64,000 nt of DNA from Hydrogenoanaerobacterium sp032017025 (GCF_032017025.1 NZ_DALZQO010000015.1:11320-75319), one strand, 5' to 3'; shown: positions 1 through 9,472, numbered from the stretch's first letter. Notes: generated by a model from the letters alone, not told the origin. Translations and numbers: made by a program.

Positions 1-1850
1 TGGCGGGTAACCATAACCAGATATCTCTCTTCGTCAAACTCGTCTACCTTGATCATCGAGGTTATTTTTTCACCTTGTTCAAGCGGCAGCAGATTTATGA
101 TGTTGGTACCCCTTGAGGTACGGCTGCACTCGGCAATTTCGTAGCCCTTTAAGCGATACACACGCCCCATGTTGGAGAAGAACATAACATAATCGTGGGT
201 GGAGCAGATGAACAGCTCTTCTACAAAGTCCTCGTCGCGGCGCGTCATACCCGAAACACCTCTGCCTCCACGGCGTTGTGTCTTGTACACGTCCATCGCC
301 ATACGCTTGAGATAACCAAAATGAGTGAGTGTAATGACGCAATCCTCAACAGGAATCAAATCCTCAATATCAACCTCGCCACTCACCGCCATAATTTCGG
401 TGCGGCGCTCGTCACCAAATTTATCTCTGATTGCGTTGATCTCATCTTTTACAATTTGCAGTACCTTTTGCTGATCTGCAAGGATTGCCTCGTATTCGGC
501 AATTTTTGCAAGCAGCTCTGCGAGTTCGTTCTCGATCTTCTCACGTTCCAAGCCTGCCAGCTGCCCCAGCCTCATGGCAATAATGGCAGATGCCTGAATT
601 TCGGAAAGGCCAAAGCGCTCCATCAAACGGGGCTTACTCTCGTTGTTGTCGCGCGAGGAACGAATGATGGAAATAACCTCGTCGATATTATCCTGTGCAA
701 TTTTGAGACCCTCTAAGATATGCTCGCGCTCGCGCGCTTTTCGCAGATCGTATTTGGTTCTGCGCACAATTACTTCTTCCTGGAACTTGATGTACTGGTG
801 CAGCATCTCTTTCAAGGTGAGCTCTCTGGGCACGCCGTCTACAATACACAGCATAATTACGCCTACAGTTTCCTGCATCTGGGTGTAGCTGTACAGCTGG
901 TTGAGCACCACCTGCGCGTTTGCATCCTTTTTCAGCTCAATTACAATGCGCATGCCGTCACGGTCAGATTCATCACGCAAATCACTGATCATTTCAATGC
1001 GTTTATCCTTAACCAGCTCCGCCATATTTTCAATCAGGCGCGATTTATTGACCATATAGGGAATCTCGGTGACAATGATGCGCTCTCTGCCGTTTTTATG
1101 CTCTTCAATCTCCGCGCGGGCTCGCAGAATAATGCGTCCGCGCCCTGTGCTGTAGGCGCTGCGAATACCCTTGCGCCCCATGATGATGCCCGCAGTGGGG
1201 AAATCGGGGCCTTTTACATGCTCCATCAAATCATCCAGCGTTGCGTCGGGGTTATCGATGAGGCTGCAAGCCGCATCAATGACCTCCCGCAGGTTGTGTG
1301 GGGGGATATTCGTCGCCATACCCACCGCAATACCCGTCGAGCCGTTTACCAGCAGGTTAGGGAAGCGCGAAGGCAAAACAACAGGCTCTAAAATACGGTC
1401 GTCGTAGTTGGATTTGAAGTCGACGGTCTCTTTGTCAATATCGGTGAGCAGGGGCATTGCCATTTTCGCCATTCTGCTCTCGGTGTATCGGTAGGCAGCA
1501 GCGGGGTCGCCGTCCACCGAGCCAAAGTTTCCGTGCCCATCTACAAGTGGATAACGCAGCGAGAAATCCTGCGCCAAACGCACCAGTGCATCGTAAACCG
1601 AAGCGTCACCGTGCGGGTGATAACGTCCCAGAACGGTACCGACGGTATCTGCACATTTACGGTACGCCTTTTCAGGGTACAGTCCGTTTTCATACATCGT
1701 ATACAGAATTCTTCTGTGTACGGGCTTTAAGCCGTCGCGCACATCGGGCAGGGCGCGCGCTACAATGACGGACATGGAATAGTCGAGGAACGACTTTTTC
1801 ATCTCCTGCTCAATGTCTACGACAATCAGCTTTGAATCCTCATTATACAT
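1..1850 (-). CDS. gyrA: DNA gyrase subunit A (partial, C-terminus outside window)
   Basis: GyrA cuts and rejoins DNA in the gyrase A2B2 complex and introduces negative supercoils. About 616 N-terminal residues are visible out of the usual 800-850; the C-terminal beta-pinwheel continues past the left edge. The winged-helix/tower domain is clear: HPHGD at residues 78-82, the catalytic tyrosine Y122 in AAYRYTES, and the GVPRELTLKEML segment before the coiled coil. Numbering matches E. coli in the quinolone region, where residue 83 is Ala, 84 is Ser and 87 is Asp. It is the last of the minus-strand origin genes in view. The ATG at 1848-1850 has only a weak Shine-Dalgarno, so it may be translated from a message shared with the gene upstream. 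Confidence 0.97.
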   Translation of the reverse strand, partial: MYNEDSKLIVVDIEQEMKKSFLDYSMSVIVARALPDVRDGLKPVHRRILYTMYENGLYPEKAYRKCADTVGTVLGRYHPHGDASVYDALVRLAQDFSLRYPLVDGHGNFGSVDGDPAAAYRYTESRMAKMAMPLLTDIDKETVDFKSNYDDRILEPVVLPSRFPNLLVNGSTGIAVGMATNIPPHNLREVIDAACSLIDNPDATLDDLMEHVKGPDFPTAGIIMGRKGIRSAYSTGRGRIILRARAEIEEHKNGRERIIVTEIPYMVNKSRLIENMAELVKDKRIEMISDLRDESDRDGMRIVIELKKDANAQVVLNQLYSYTQMQETVGVIMLCIVDGVPRELTLKEMLHQYIKFQEEVIVRRTKYDLRKAREREHILEGLKIAQDNIDEVISIIRSSRDNNESKPRLMERFGLSEIQASAIIAMRLGQLAGLEREKIENELAELLAKIAEYEAILADQQKVLQIVKDEINAIRDKFGDERRTEIMAVSGEVDIEDLIPVEDCVITLTHFGYLKRMAMDVYKTQRRGGRGVSGMTRRDEDFVEELFICSTHDYVMFFSNMGRVYRLKGYEIAECSRTSRGTNIINLLPLEQGEKITSMIKVDEFDEERYLVMVTR

Positions 1851-1967
1851 CTATTAATCACCATTCTTCTGCAGGCAGCACCCTTGCGGGCGGCTTTTAC
1901 CGCCCAGTGTAAGCCGGGCACAGTCTGCTGTATTATTCTGGTACCCTGCCACGCAGGGCTTTGTATT

Positions 1968-2477
1968 TTATTCAGAAATTTTCCGGTAATTCTCTGCTAT
2001 CCCATTGCTGAAAACCTGCTGCGCGGCAGCAAGCTGTTCGCCAAAATACCGTTTTGGAATTACCATCAGCGCATACTGTTTATGAAAAAACAGGAACAAA
2101 CTGTCACTTTCTATTAAGCGCATTTCGCTGTAGAACATTCGGTGAGTTTGCTCGCCCTCGGTGATGGCAATGCCCTTGGCAAACACCTTTAGGCTGTAGC
2201 TTACGCCCTTGTCACCAATCTGTTTTGCAAGCCTGCGCCGGTTAAGCTGCGGGCGAACCCAGCGCGTGTACAGGGTATAAACCGCCGCTGCCACAAACAC
2301 CGAGCTAAACAACGGGGAAAGGGCAAGGGTACACACGGCAAGCGCACACCACACAATCAGCACCACCCAGCGCTTATTTTTGGTATCGGCTCGTTCTACA
2401 AGCTTTAGCGCGAGCATTACATCCTCGTAATTTGTTCTATAGTCAATCTGTACCGTGCAATCGTCGGTTTGCCCCAT
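1968..2477 (-). CDS. YcxB-like membrane protein of unknown function
   Basis: This 169-residue protein has two adjacent hydrophobic segments at about residues 37-70. A soluble C-terminal part resembles the YcxB-like domain: a run ending in FLFFHKQYALMVIPKRYF, with the Phe/Tyr, Ile and Pro-Lys positions typical of that family. The ATG is preceded by GAGGTGAAACA. It lies between gyrB and gyrA, an odd place for a membrane protein, and is probably co-transcribed with gyrB. The role is unknown; membrane placement is inferred from hydrophobicity only. Confidence 0.75.
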   Translation of the reverse strand: MGQTDDCTVQIDYRTNYEDVMLALKLVERADTKNKRWVVLIVWCALAVCTLALSPLFSSVFVAAAVYTLYTRWVRPQLNRRRLAKQIGDKGVSYSLKVFAKGIAITEGEQTHRMFYSEMRLIESDSLFLFFHKQYALMVIPKRYFGEQLAAAQQVFSNGIAENYRKISE

Positions 2478-2495
2478 TGTTTCACCTCAATTTCA

Positions 2496-4454
2496 TCAGA
2501 TATCAAGATTTTGTACATAACGTGCATTTTTTTCAATAAACTCACGGCGCGGTGCAACCTTATCGCCCATCAAAATTGTAAACACTTCGTCAGCTGTAGC
2601 CGCGTCCTCCATATCCACCTTAACCATGGTTCGGCGTTCAGGGTCCATGGTGGTTTCCCAAAGTTGTTCGGGATCCATCTCACCAAGACCTTTGTAGCGC
2701 TGAATATCTTTTTTGATGTTCGGGTTTTCAGCAGCGTCTGGGTAAAGCTCCAGCGTGTATTTATCGCGCTCCTCATCCGAGTAGGCGTAGCGCTCTTTTT
2801 TGCCGCGTGCTACTTTAAACAGTGGCGGCTGTGCGAGGTAGATGTGGCCCTCCTCGATGAGCGGCCTCATAAAGCGGAAAAAGAAGGTGAGCAGCAGGGT
2901 GCGGATGTGCGAGCCGTCGACGTCGGCATCCGCCATGATGATAATTTTGCCGTAGCGCAGTTTGGTGAGGTCAAACTCGTCACCGATTCCGGTGCCCAGC
3001 GCAGTGACAACGGGCATCAGCTTTTCGTTGCCGTAAACACGCTCAAGCCTTGCCTTTTCAACGTTGAGCATTTTGCCCCAAAGCGGCAGAATTGCCTGAA
3101 AGCGTCTGTCTCTACCCATTTTGGCAGAGCCGCCTGCCGAGTCACCCTCGACGATGTAGATCTCGGTGCCCTCGCTGCCGCGCTCGGAGCAATCAGCAAG
3201 CTTACCGGGCAGGCTGGCGGTCTCCAGCGCAGATTTGCGGCGGGTGAGGTCTCTTGCACGGCGGGCAGCCTCGCGTGCTTTCGCAGCGGTGGTGGCTTTT
3301 TCTAAAATCGCCCTCGCGGTGGCGGGGTTTTCTTCAAAATAAGTCATCAGCTTACCATATACCGTGCTGTCCACCAAAGAACGAATTTCGGTATTGCCAA
3401 GCCTTGCTTTGGTCTGCCCCTCAAACTGTGCGTCGGTCAGCTTTACCGAAATAATCGCGGTAAGCCCTTCACGCACATCCTCGCCCACAAAGTTTTTATC
3501 CGCTTCTTTGAGAATATTGTTTTTACGGGCATAGTCGTTAAACACACGGGTAAGCGCGTTTTTAAAGCCTGTTTCGTGTGTACCGCCGTCAGTTGTATGG
3601 ATGTTGTTGGCAAAACTCAGCAAAACATCGTTAAAACTGTCGTTGTACTGCATGGCAACCTCAGCGGTGGTATCCCCATCGGCAGCAAAAAGATAGATGA
3701 CCTCGTCATGCAAGGTCTCCTGCGCTTTTTTGGTGTGGATATGCTCTACAAAGCTGCGGATACCGCCCTCATAATACAGTTTATCCTCACGTACATTCAG
3801 CAGGTCGCGGGTATCGGTGAGCAGGATGTTGACCCCTGCATTTAAGAATGCCTGCTCGCGCAGACGGCTAAGCAGAATATCGTATTCGTATGCGGTGGTT
3901 TCCTCAAATATTGTGCGGTCGGGCTTAAACAATACGGTGGTTCCGGTTTCGGTGGTATCCCCAACAATTTTAAGGGGTGCTACCGCATTGCCGCGCTCAA
4001 AGCGCTGATAATAGCGGTGCTCGCCGTCGCAAACCTCAACCTCAAGATATTCCGAAAGTGCGTTTACCACCGACGCGCCAACGCCGTGCAAACCACCTGA
4101 AACCTTATAGCCGCTGCCGCCAAACTTACCGCCCGCATGCAGAATGGTGAATACCACGGTAACCGCAGGCAGGCCTGTTTTAGCGTTTACGCCTACAGGA
4201 ATACCACGTCCGTTATCGGTAACCTTGATGATATCGCCTTCCATAATTTCGACAGTTATCTGCGAACAGTAACCGGCAAGTGCCTCATCGATGGCGTTAT
4301 CCACTACCTCATACACAAGGTGATGCAGACCCTTTGGCCCGGTGGAGCCAATGTACATACCGGGGCGTTTGCGAACTGCTTCAAGCCCTTCAAGTACCTG
4401 AATGTCATCTGCGTTGTAATTGTTTTCGTGTGCGTTGTGAGGTGTATTTTCCAA
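2496..4454 (-). CDS. gyrB: DNA gyrase subunit B
   Basis: GyrB is the ATPase subunit that drives gyrase strand passage. The 652-residue protein has a GHKL ATPase domain (VRKRPGMYIGSTG, VDNAIDEALAG, DNGRGIPVG), a transducer domain, and a Toprim domain with EGDSAGGSAKMGRDR and DADVDGSHIRTLLL. It ends in the usual QRYKGLGEMDPEQLW tail. No long gammaproteobacterial insertion is present, as expected for Firmicutes. The start is taken as TTG at 4452-4454 because GGAGGTC sits six bases upstream; a TTG five codons earlier overlaps that ribosome site. Confidence 0.97.
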   Translation of the reverse strand: MENTPHNAHENNYNADDIQVLEGLEAVRKRPGMYIGSTGPKGLHHLVYEVVDNAIDEALAGYCSQITVEIMEGDIIKVTDNGRGIPVGVNAKTGLPAVTVVFTILHAGGKFGGSGYKVSGGLHGVGASVVNALSEYLEVEVCDGEHRYYQRFERGNAVAPLKIVGDTTETGTTVLFKPDRTIFEETTAYEYDILLSRLREQAFLNAGVNILLTDTRDLLNVREDKLYYEGGIRSFVEHIHTKKAQETLHDEVIYLFAADGDTTAEVAMQYNDSFNDVLLSFANNIHTTDGGTHETGFKNALTRVFNDYARKNNILKEADKNFVGEDVREGLTAIISVKLTDAQFEGQTKARLGNTEIRSLVDSTVYGKLMTYFEENPATARAILEKATTAAKAREAARRARDLTRRKSALETASLPGKLADCSERGSEGTEIYIVEGDSAGGSAKMGRDRRFQAILPLWGKMLNVEKARLERVYGNEKLMPVVTALGTGIGDEFDLTKLRYGKIIIMADADVDGSHIRTLLLTFFFRFMRPLIEEGHIYLAQPPLFKVARGKKERYAYSDEERDKYTLELYPDAAENPNIKKDIQRYKGLGEMDPEQLWETTMDPERRTMVKVDMEDAATADEVFTILMGDKVAPRREFIEKNARYVQNLDI

Positions 4455-4493
4455 TGCTATGACCTCCAATACGGGGAATCCCCGAAAATTAAT

Positions 4494-4763
4494 TTATACA
4501 TTTGAAATGCCTTCTATATAACCGGAACGCTTTTTTAGCGTAGCGGAGGATATCTGTGAAATATAAACACGCTGCTTACCTTTTTCGCAGCACACTACAA
4601 AGCTTTTTGGCAACTCGTAGGTAACGTTTACCACCAAATTGTTTTTTTGTGCCTGTGCAAGGTACCCGCGGGTGGAACGGGAAAGCGATGTGTTATCAAT
4701 ATCAAAAATACCAATGATATCGCTGGTACGCACCACCGTGTCCTGGCCGAGATGTAAATACAT
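4494..4763 (-). CDS. remB: RemB-like DUF370 regulator
   Basis: This small (89 aa) protein starts MYLHLGQDTVVRTSDIIG and ends with a TLKKRSGY motif, matching the YaaB/RemB family. In Bacillus subtilis RemB, with RemA, promotes expression of matrix genes; the mechanism for RemB is poorly known. It sits between recF and gyrB exactly as yaaB does in B. subtilis. The start chosen is the ATG at 4761-4763 with AGGAGG just upstream; the frame is open eight codons further but without a ribosome site. It ends 18 bases after the recF stop and is probably translated from the recF-gyrB message. Confidence 0.9.
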   Translation of the reverse strand: MYLHLGQDTVVRTSDIIGIFDIDNTSLSRSTRGYLAQAQKNNLVVNVTYELPKSFVVCCEKGKQRVYISQISSATLKKRSGYIEGISNV

Positions 4764-4780
4764 AAGCTCCTCCTGTATCA

Positions 4781-5887
4781 TCAGCATTCTTCGTTTTGCA
4801 GCCTGCCCTTCACCATATGAAAGGCCTTGCCGTTTTGCAGGGCATCAAAATACCCTTTATCGCAGCAGGTGATGAACACCTGGTTTTCACTGAGGTGGTT
4901 GAGCAGGTAATCCTGTCGGCTTTTATCCAGCTCACTCATCACATCATCCAGCAAAATCACCGGCTCGTCGTGCAACAACTCTCGAATCAAACGGCTTTCG
5001 GCAAGCTTAAGCGCGAGCACGCTGCTGCGCTGCTGCCCCTGTGAGCCAAAGCTTCGTACATTCATGCCGTTTATTTCAAAATCAATGTCGTCACGGTGGG
5101 GGCCAACCGAGGTGCAGCCTGTTTTTAAATCCTCTGCCCGCGCCTGCCCCAGAGCCTGCAAAAACCATTCTTTATACTGCCCATCGGGGACATCATCGGT
5201 GAGCCCCCCAGCCGCCAGATACCTCATTTGCAGCGTCTCTTTTTTGGAAGAGATACCGCTGTAAATTTCACCGGCGTGCACAGCCAGCCGCTGAATATAC
5301 TGCTTTCGGTTTTTTACAATGAGTGCCGAAAGGCAGGCAAGCCTGTCATCCCACACATCCAATGTATCCAGCAGGTAAGAAGAATACGAGATGTCTTTGA
5401 GCAGGCTGTTGCGTTGCAGCAGGGTTCGGTTGTAGTCACTCATCAGGGCAATAAACTTGGGGGAAATCTGGCAGATGCAGGTGTCGGCAAAGCGCCGTCT
5501 TGCACTCGGTCCATCCTGAATTAAGCTGAGATGCGACGGCGAAAACACCACCGCACAAAATATCCCTGCAAGCCCCGTTACCGAAGGCAGTGCTATTTCG
5601 TTGAGCTGGGCTTGCTTTTTTGCTGTAAATAAAATTTCAGCGGTTTGGTCGCGCCCCTCTTTAAAAAAAGAAGCACTCACCTTGGCAAAGCCGCTTCCAA
5701 ACTGCAACAGCTCGGCATCCTTTGCGCCGCGAAAGCTTTTTGCACCGGTAAGCAGCCACAATGCCTCAATCAGGTTGGTTTTGCCCTGTGCGTTGTCTCC
5801 ATAAATAATATTGACGTGTTCGGCGGGCTGTAACTCCAAAGACGCGATATTGCGGAAATTTGTCAAATTCAGTGCGTTAATTTTCAC
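4781..5887 (-). CDS. recF: DNA replication and repair protein RecF
   Basis: RecF is an SMC-like ATPase that helps load RecA on gapped DNA with RecO and RecR. The 368-residue protein has Walker A GDNAQGKTNLIEA near residue 30, the signature region FGSQGQQRSSVLALKLAE, and Walker B VILLDDVMSELD near residue 310. The GTG start at 5885-5887 lies nine bases after a GAGG and overlaps the end of yaaA, so the two are translationally coupled. A TTG three codons upstream has no usable ribosome site. Confidence 0.96.
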   Translation of the reverse strand: MKINALNLTNFRNIASLELQPAEHVNIIYGDNAQGKTNLIEALWLLTGAKSFRGAKDAELLQFGSGFAKVSASFFKEGRDQTAEILFTAKKQAQLNEIALPSVTGLAGIFCAVVFSPSHLSLIQDGPSARRRFADTCICQISPKFIALMSDYNRTLLQRNSLLKDISYSSYLLDTLDVWDDRLACLSALIVKNRKQYIQRLAVHAGEIYSGISSKKETLQMRYLAAGGLTDDVPDGQYKEWFLQALGQARAEDLKTGCTSVGPHRDDIDFEINGMNVRSFGSQGQQRSSVLALKLAESRLIRELLHDEPVILLDDVMSELDKSRQDYLLNHLSENQVFITCCDKGYFDALQNGKAFHMVKGRLQNEEC

Positions 5888-6101
5888 CCGCCACAACCTC
5901 TAAACGATAATCATCCAGCTCCACCACATCGCCGGGGCGAATTTTTTTGCCGCGCATGGTACACACCTCTGCGTTAACCCTTACCACACCCTCAGCTACA
6001 ACCTCTTTGGCGTGACCGCCGGTTTCCACAATCCCTGCAAATTTTAAAAACTGGTCAAGCTTAATAAACTCTGTATGAATGGTAATTTTAATTTCCTGCA
6101 T
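5877..6101 (-). CDS. yaaA: S4-domain RNA-binding protein YaaA/RlbA
   Basis: This 74-residue protein is essentially one S4 RNA-binding domain: FIKLDQFLKFAGIVETGG, then a VVRVNAEVCTMRGKKIRPGD segment. It lies in the invariant Firmicute position between dnaN and recF. The B. subtilis homologue has been linked to ribosome assembly; the exact role here is unproven. Its 3' end overlaps the start of recF. Confidence 0.92.
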   Translation of the reverse strand: MQEIKITIHTEFIKLDQFLKFAGIVETGGHAKEVVAEGVVRVNAEVCTMRGKKIRPGDVVELDDYRLEVVAGEN

Positions 6102-6136
6102 AAAATTGCAACCTTTCTTAAGCCCTTTTTCTCCCT

Positions 6137-7243
6137 CTATTCGGTCTTAAGCCGTACCGGTAAAACAAGGAACAAAAAGCTTTCGTCCTTAAGAGGAACG
6201 ATTTTCATAGGGGAGAGTGCACCGTTGATAACAAGGTTGACCTCGTCGCAGTCGCTTGCGCGCAGCGCATCGATCAAATAGCGGTTGTTAAAGCCCATTT
6301 CAACCGGGGTGCCCACCATACGGCAGCTCAGCTCGTCGTAAGCTTTACCAATCGCGGTAGAGCAAGACATTTTAATGTTGCTTTCCTCAAATTTTACACG
6401 CAGCGGGCTTTTTAGGCGATCGGAAATCAACAGGGAGGTGCGCTCTATGCTATCGATAAATTCACGTTTGTTTACGGTAATCACCGTTGCAGAACTTGGC
6501 GGAATCGCCGCCTTATAATCCAAAAATTCACCCTCAAGCAGGCGTGAGACAACCGAATATCCCGACACATTAAAAATAATGTGCTTATGGGAAAGATAAA
6601 CATCCACCAACTCGTCTGAATCGTCCTCAAGCAGCTTTGAAATTTCAGAAAGTGTTTTACCGGGCACCACAAACGAGATATCCTCACAATCGTGTAGTTT
6701 CTCTTTGCGCAGCGCAAGGCGGAAACCGTCTACCGAAACCACGGTAAGCACATTGTCGTTAATTTCAAACAGCGAACCGGTGTGCACCGGCTTGGAATCG
6801 TTGGAGGCAATTGCAAACAGGGTTTGATTGATCATGCTTTTGAGCATATTCTGCGGAATTTTCAATTCAGCAGAATCGGTTACCGACGGCATTTCGGGGA
6901 ACTCCTCCGGTGGAATGCCGAGAATTGTAAACTCAGTAAAACCGCCCTTGATGAAAGTGAGCAGCTTAGCATCGGTTTCGATGCTGACCGTTTCACTTGC
7001 CATTCTGCGGATCATATCCACAAATAGTTTTGCGGTGAGTACAATTTCGCCTTCCTCCAGCACCTTTGCTTCAATGGAGGCAGACATTCCCATATCCAGG
7101 TCATAACCCGAAAGATAAAGGCGGCCGTCATGTGCTCTCATTAAAATACCCTCAAGCGCTGCAAGGGTACTTTTGGGGGATACTGCACGCGATACGTTCG
7201 AGATAACCTCGAACAGTTGATTTCTATCGCAGATAATTTTCAA
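6137..7243 (-). CDS. dnaN: DNA polymerase III beta sliding clamp
   Basis: The sliding clamp tethers the polymerase to DNA and recruits other replication and repair proteins. The 368-residue sequence has the three-domain clamp pattern and the family ending LSPMKIVPLKDESFLFLVLP. The start is taken as TTG at 7241-7243 (MKIICDRNQLFEV), eight bases after GAGG; a GTG three codons earlier is part of that ribosome site. It is separated from dnaA by an unusually complex 431-bp spacer described as the origin. Confidence 0.97.
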   Translation of the reverse strand: MKIICDRNQLFEVISNVSRAVSPKSTLAALEGILMRAHDGRLYLSGYDLDMGMSASIEAKVLEEGEIVLTAKLFVDMIRRMASETVSIETDAKLLTFIKGGFTEFTILGIPPEEFPEMPSVTDSAELKIPQNMLKSMINQTLFAIASNDSKPVHTGSLFEINDNVLTVVSVDGFRLALRKEKLHDCEDISFVVPGKTLSEISKLLEDDSDELVDVYLSHKHIIFNVSGYSVVSRLLEGEFLDYKAAIPPSSATVITVNKREFIDSIERTSLLISDRLKSPLRVKFEESNIKMSCSTAIGKAYDELSCRMVGTPVEMGFNNRYLIDALRASDCDEVNLVINGALSPMKIVPLKDESFLFLVLPVRLKTE

Positions 7244-7674
7244 ATTTATCACCTCAGAGTAAGATTTTTGAAAACGGGTTATTCACATAGAGAAAATTAC
7301 GCTAGATATATAGATAAAGTAATAATAATTTTTAGTAGTAGTAGTAGAGGCTGTGATTTTGTTGATAAGTGGAAAAAACGGGATAACGATGCGGAAAACC
7401 GGGCTTTATTTTTTCGCACAACTTTGGGACAGTTTTGTGGAAATGTGACGAAACATGATTTTTATCAACAGTGTGGTGTAAAAACGCTGTTGATTGTGAA
7501 GAACATGTGCATAACATGGTTGAAATAAAGGGGTGGATGATTTTTGGTTTCCACACCGTGTTTAAACTGTGGATTGTGGAAAACGTTTGGCTGTTAAAAA
7601 CCAAAGAATCCGACCTCTTTTTCCTCCTAAAAAAGCCTGTTTTGTCCCTTTTGGTGGTAAACAAAGAATTGTTG
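7244..7674. other. oriC, dnaA-dnaN part, with DnaA boxes and DnaA-trios
   Basis: This gap holds sequences close to the DnaA box consensus TTATNCACA: TTATTCACA at 7279-7287, TTATCAACA at 7462-7470, and on the other strand TTATCAACA at 7360-7368, TTATGCACA at 7506-7514 and TTTTCCACA at 7575-7583. At 7333-7347 there are five consecutive TAG triplets on the plus strand. Read in the dnaA-to-dnaN direction the order is DnaA box, short GC-richer stretch, CTA triplets (the 3'-GAT-5' DnaA-trio strand), then AT-rich DNA at 7290-7332. This is the order of the basal unwinding element described for B. subtilis. Functional assignment is inference from that match. Confidence 0.85.
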
Positions 7675-9021
7675 TTAAGAGTTACGCACGTTTTTGATGA
7701 TATCTTCAATCAATTCTTTGTAGCGGGGGTCAACATCCATATTTTTTTCCACCTGCTGTATGGCGTAAACAATGGTGGAATGGTCTCTGCCTCCAAATTC
7801 CTCACCGATGGCGGACATCGACATTTGGGTAATTTCCCGTACAATGTAGATGGAAACCTGCCGCGCCGACGAAATGTTCGCCGAGCGTTTACTCGAGCGA
7901 ATATCCTGCGGGGAGACGCCGTTGTAGGTGCGGGCAACCTCGGAGATAATACGCTCGATGGTGACAGGCACCGGCTGATGGTCGTTGAGAATGTCGCGGA
8001 TGGCATTTTGTGCAATCAGGATGGAGGGGGGGGTACCGGCCAGCAGCTTGTAGGCCTTCAGCTTTTTCACCGCGCCCTCCAGCTGGCGGATATTGGTTTT
8101 GAGTTTATTTGCCATATATTCGGCGACGTCGTCGGGGATGTTGATATCGAGCAGCTCTGCCTTGCGGCGGATGATGGCGATACGAGTTTCAAAATCGGGT
8201 GGCTGAACATCGGCCAGCAAGCCCCATTCAAAGCGGGTTCTCAAACGGTCTTCCAGGGTTTTAATCTCCTTGGGCGGCCGATCCGAGGTCAGTACAATCT
8301 GCTTACCGGCTTCGTACAAGGTGTTAAAGGTGTGAAAGAATTCTTCCTGCGTGCTTTCTTTTCCGCCGATAAATTGGATGTCATCGACAAGAAGAACATC
8401 GGCTTGGCGGTATTTGTTGTGGAATTCTTTTGTGGTTTCAGAGCGAATCGCTTCGATCAGCTCGTTGGTGAAATCCTCACCCTTTACGTAGATGATATTG
8501 GTTTGGGATGTCGCCTTGAGAATCTCGTTGCAGATGGCATAAAGAAGATGTGTTTTACCAAGCCCCGAGCCGCCATAGATAAAGAGAGGGTTGTAGGCGC
8601 CTGCCGGGTTGGTGGCAACCGCCAAAGAAGCTGCATGGGCAAATTTGTTGGATGGGCCGACGATAAAGGTGCTGAACGTGTACTCATAGTCGCCGCCCGC
8701 TGTGGTTTTTTCCAGCTCCTCGGGCGAGCAATGAGCGAGCTTCACAACTGCTTCTTCCGCCTGTGCCTTGGTAGGTTCAAGCGAGGAGATGACGATATCG
8801 ACGCGAAAGCCCATGACCTCCTCAAACGCACGCGAAAGAAGGTCAAAATATTTTTCTTCCAGAATTTTTTGCTTAAATTCAGAGCGCACCGCCAAATAAG
8901 CGGTGGAATCCTCCAATTTAACAGGCTCAATGTCCTTGATCCATAAAGAATGAGCGACCTGCGAGATCTCTTTCTTGCAGTATTCGCTCACCAAACTGAA
9001 CACTTCGTGGAATGACTCCAT
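7675..9021 (-). CDS. dnaA: Chromosomal replication initiator DnaA
   Basis: DnaA binds the origin, oligomerises with ATP and opens the duplex. The 448-residue protein has an N-terminal interaction domain (1-75), a variable linker, an AAA+ core with Walker A GGSGLGKTHLLYA at about 150 and Walker B VLLVDDIQF, and a C-terminal helix-turn-helix with the DnaA signature around GGRDHSTIVYAIQQ. GGAGG lies ten bases before the ATG. DnaA boxes flank the gene on both sides, so autoregulation is likely. Confidence 0.98.
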   Translation of the reverse strand: MESFHEVFSLVSEYCKKEISQVAHSLWIKDIEPVKLEDSTAYLAVRSEFKQKILEEKYFDLLSRAFEEVMGFRVDIVISSLEPTKAQAEEAVVKLAHCSPEELEKTTAGGDYEYTFSTFIVGPSNKFAHAASLAVATNPAGAYNPLFIYGGSGLGKTHLLYAICNEILKATSQTNIIYVKGEDFTNELIEAIRSETTKEFHNKYRQADVLLVDDIQFIGGKESTQEEFFHTFNTLYEAGKQIVLTSDRPPKEIKTLEDRLRTRFEWGLLADVQPPDFETRIAIIRRKAELLDINIPDDVAEYMANKLKTNIRQLEGAVKKLKAYKLLAGTPPSILIAQNAIRDILNDHQPVPVTIERIISEVARTYNGVSPQDIRSSKRSANISSARQVSIYIVREITQMSMSAIGEEFGGRDHSTIVYAIQQVEKNMDVDPRYKELIEDIIKNVRNS

Positions 9022-9232
9022 GTTGTTTTAACCTCCGTATGTGGAAAACTTGTTGAATCAGTGGAAAAACGGATATTGCGATGTTGAAAGAAAAGTTTTC
9101 AACATTTTTTCACAAGTCTTATTTTAACAAATTTCTTTCAACATTTCAAGGTTTTCCACAGATGAAAGGGGATATATTTATATATAGTATAGGCGAATTA
9201 AAAAAATTTAGATTTTTTATTAAATTTTAATG
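9022..9232. other. oriC, dnaA-upstream DnaA-box cluster and AT-rich segment
   Basis: Two exact TTTTCCACA boxes occur in opposite orientation (9040-9048 on the minus strand, 9152-9160 on the plus strand). Near-matches are TTTTCAACA at 9096-9104, TTTTTCACA at 9106-9114, CTTTCAACA at 9135-9143 and a minus-strand TTTTCCACT at 9060-9068. An almost pure A/T stretch at 9168-9232 follows and may hold the dnaA promoter. Together with the dnaA-dnaN cluster this makes a bipartite origin. No gene is seen between 9022 and rpmH. Confidence 0.8.
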
Positions 9233-9404
9233 GCCGTTTTGTGCAAATAAAAGAACAAGTGTAAGCAGCAGGCTAGTACCCGCTTGCCTGCTAAACACCA
9301 AGATATAGCGGTTGTGAAAACAACAGGTTTGTAGTATAATAAAAAACGTATTTGGTAAAAGCCTTGCCAAAACGTAATAGTTGAGCAAAAAAACACAAAA
9401 AAGC

Positions 9405-9434
9405 TTGACAGTTATGCGGTTTTTAAGATATACT
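9405..9434 (+). promoter_or_regulatory. Promoter of rpmH
   Basis: TTGACA at 9405-9410 and TATACT at 9429-9434 with an 18-base spacer form a strong housekeeping promoter 39 bases before the rpmH start. It reads away from the origin. Confidence 0.85.
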
Positions 9435-9472
9435 GTATCCTTGCAAGGTTTACCTCGAAGGGAGGGTTTGGA

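Noticed and set aside
7471..8946. 491-codon plus-strand open frame opposite dnaA and the origin
   Set aside because: Antisense to dnaA, no ribosome site or recognisable family.
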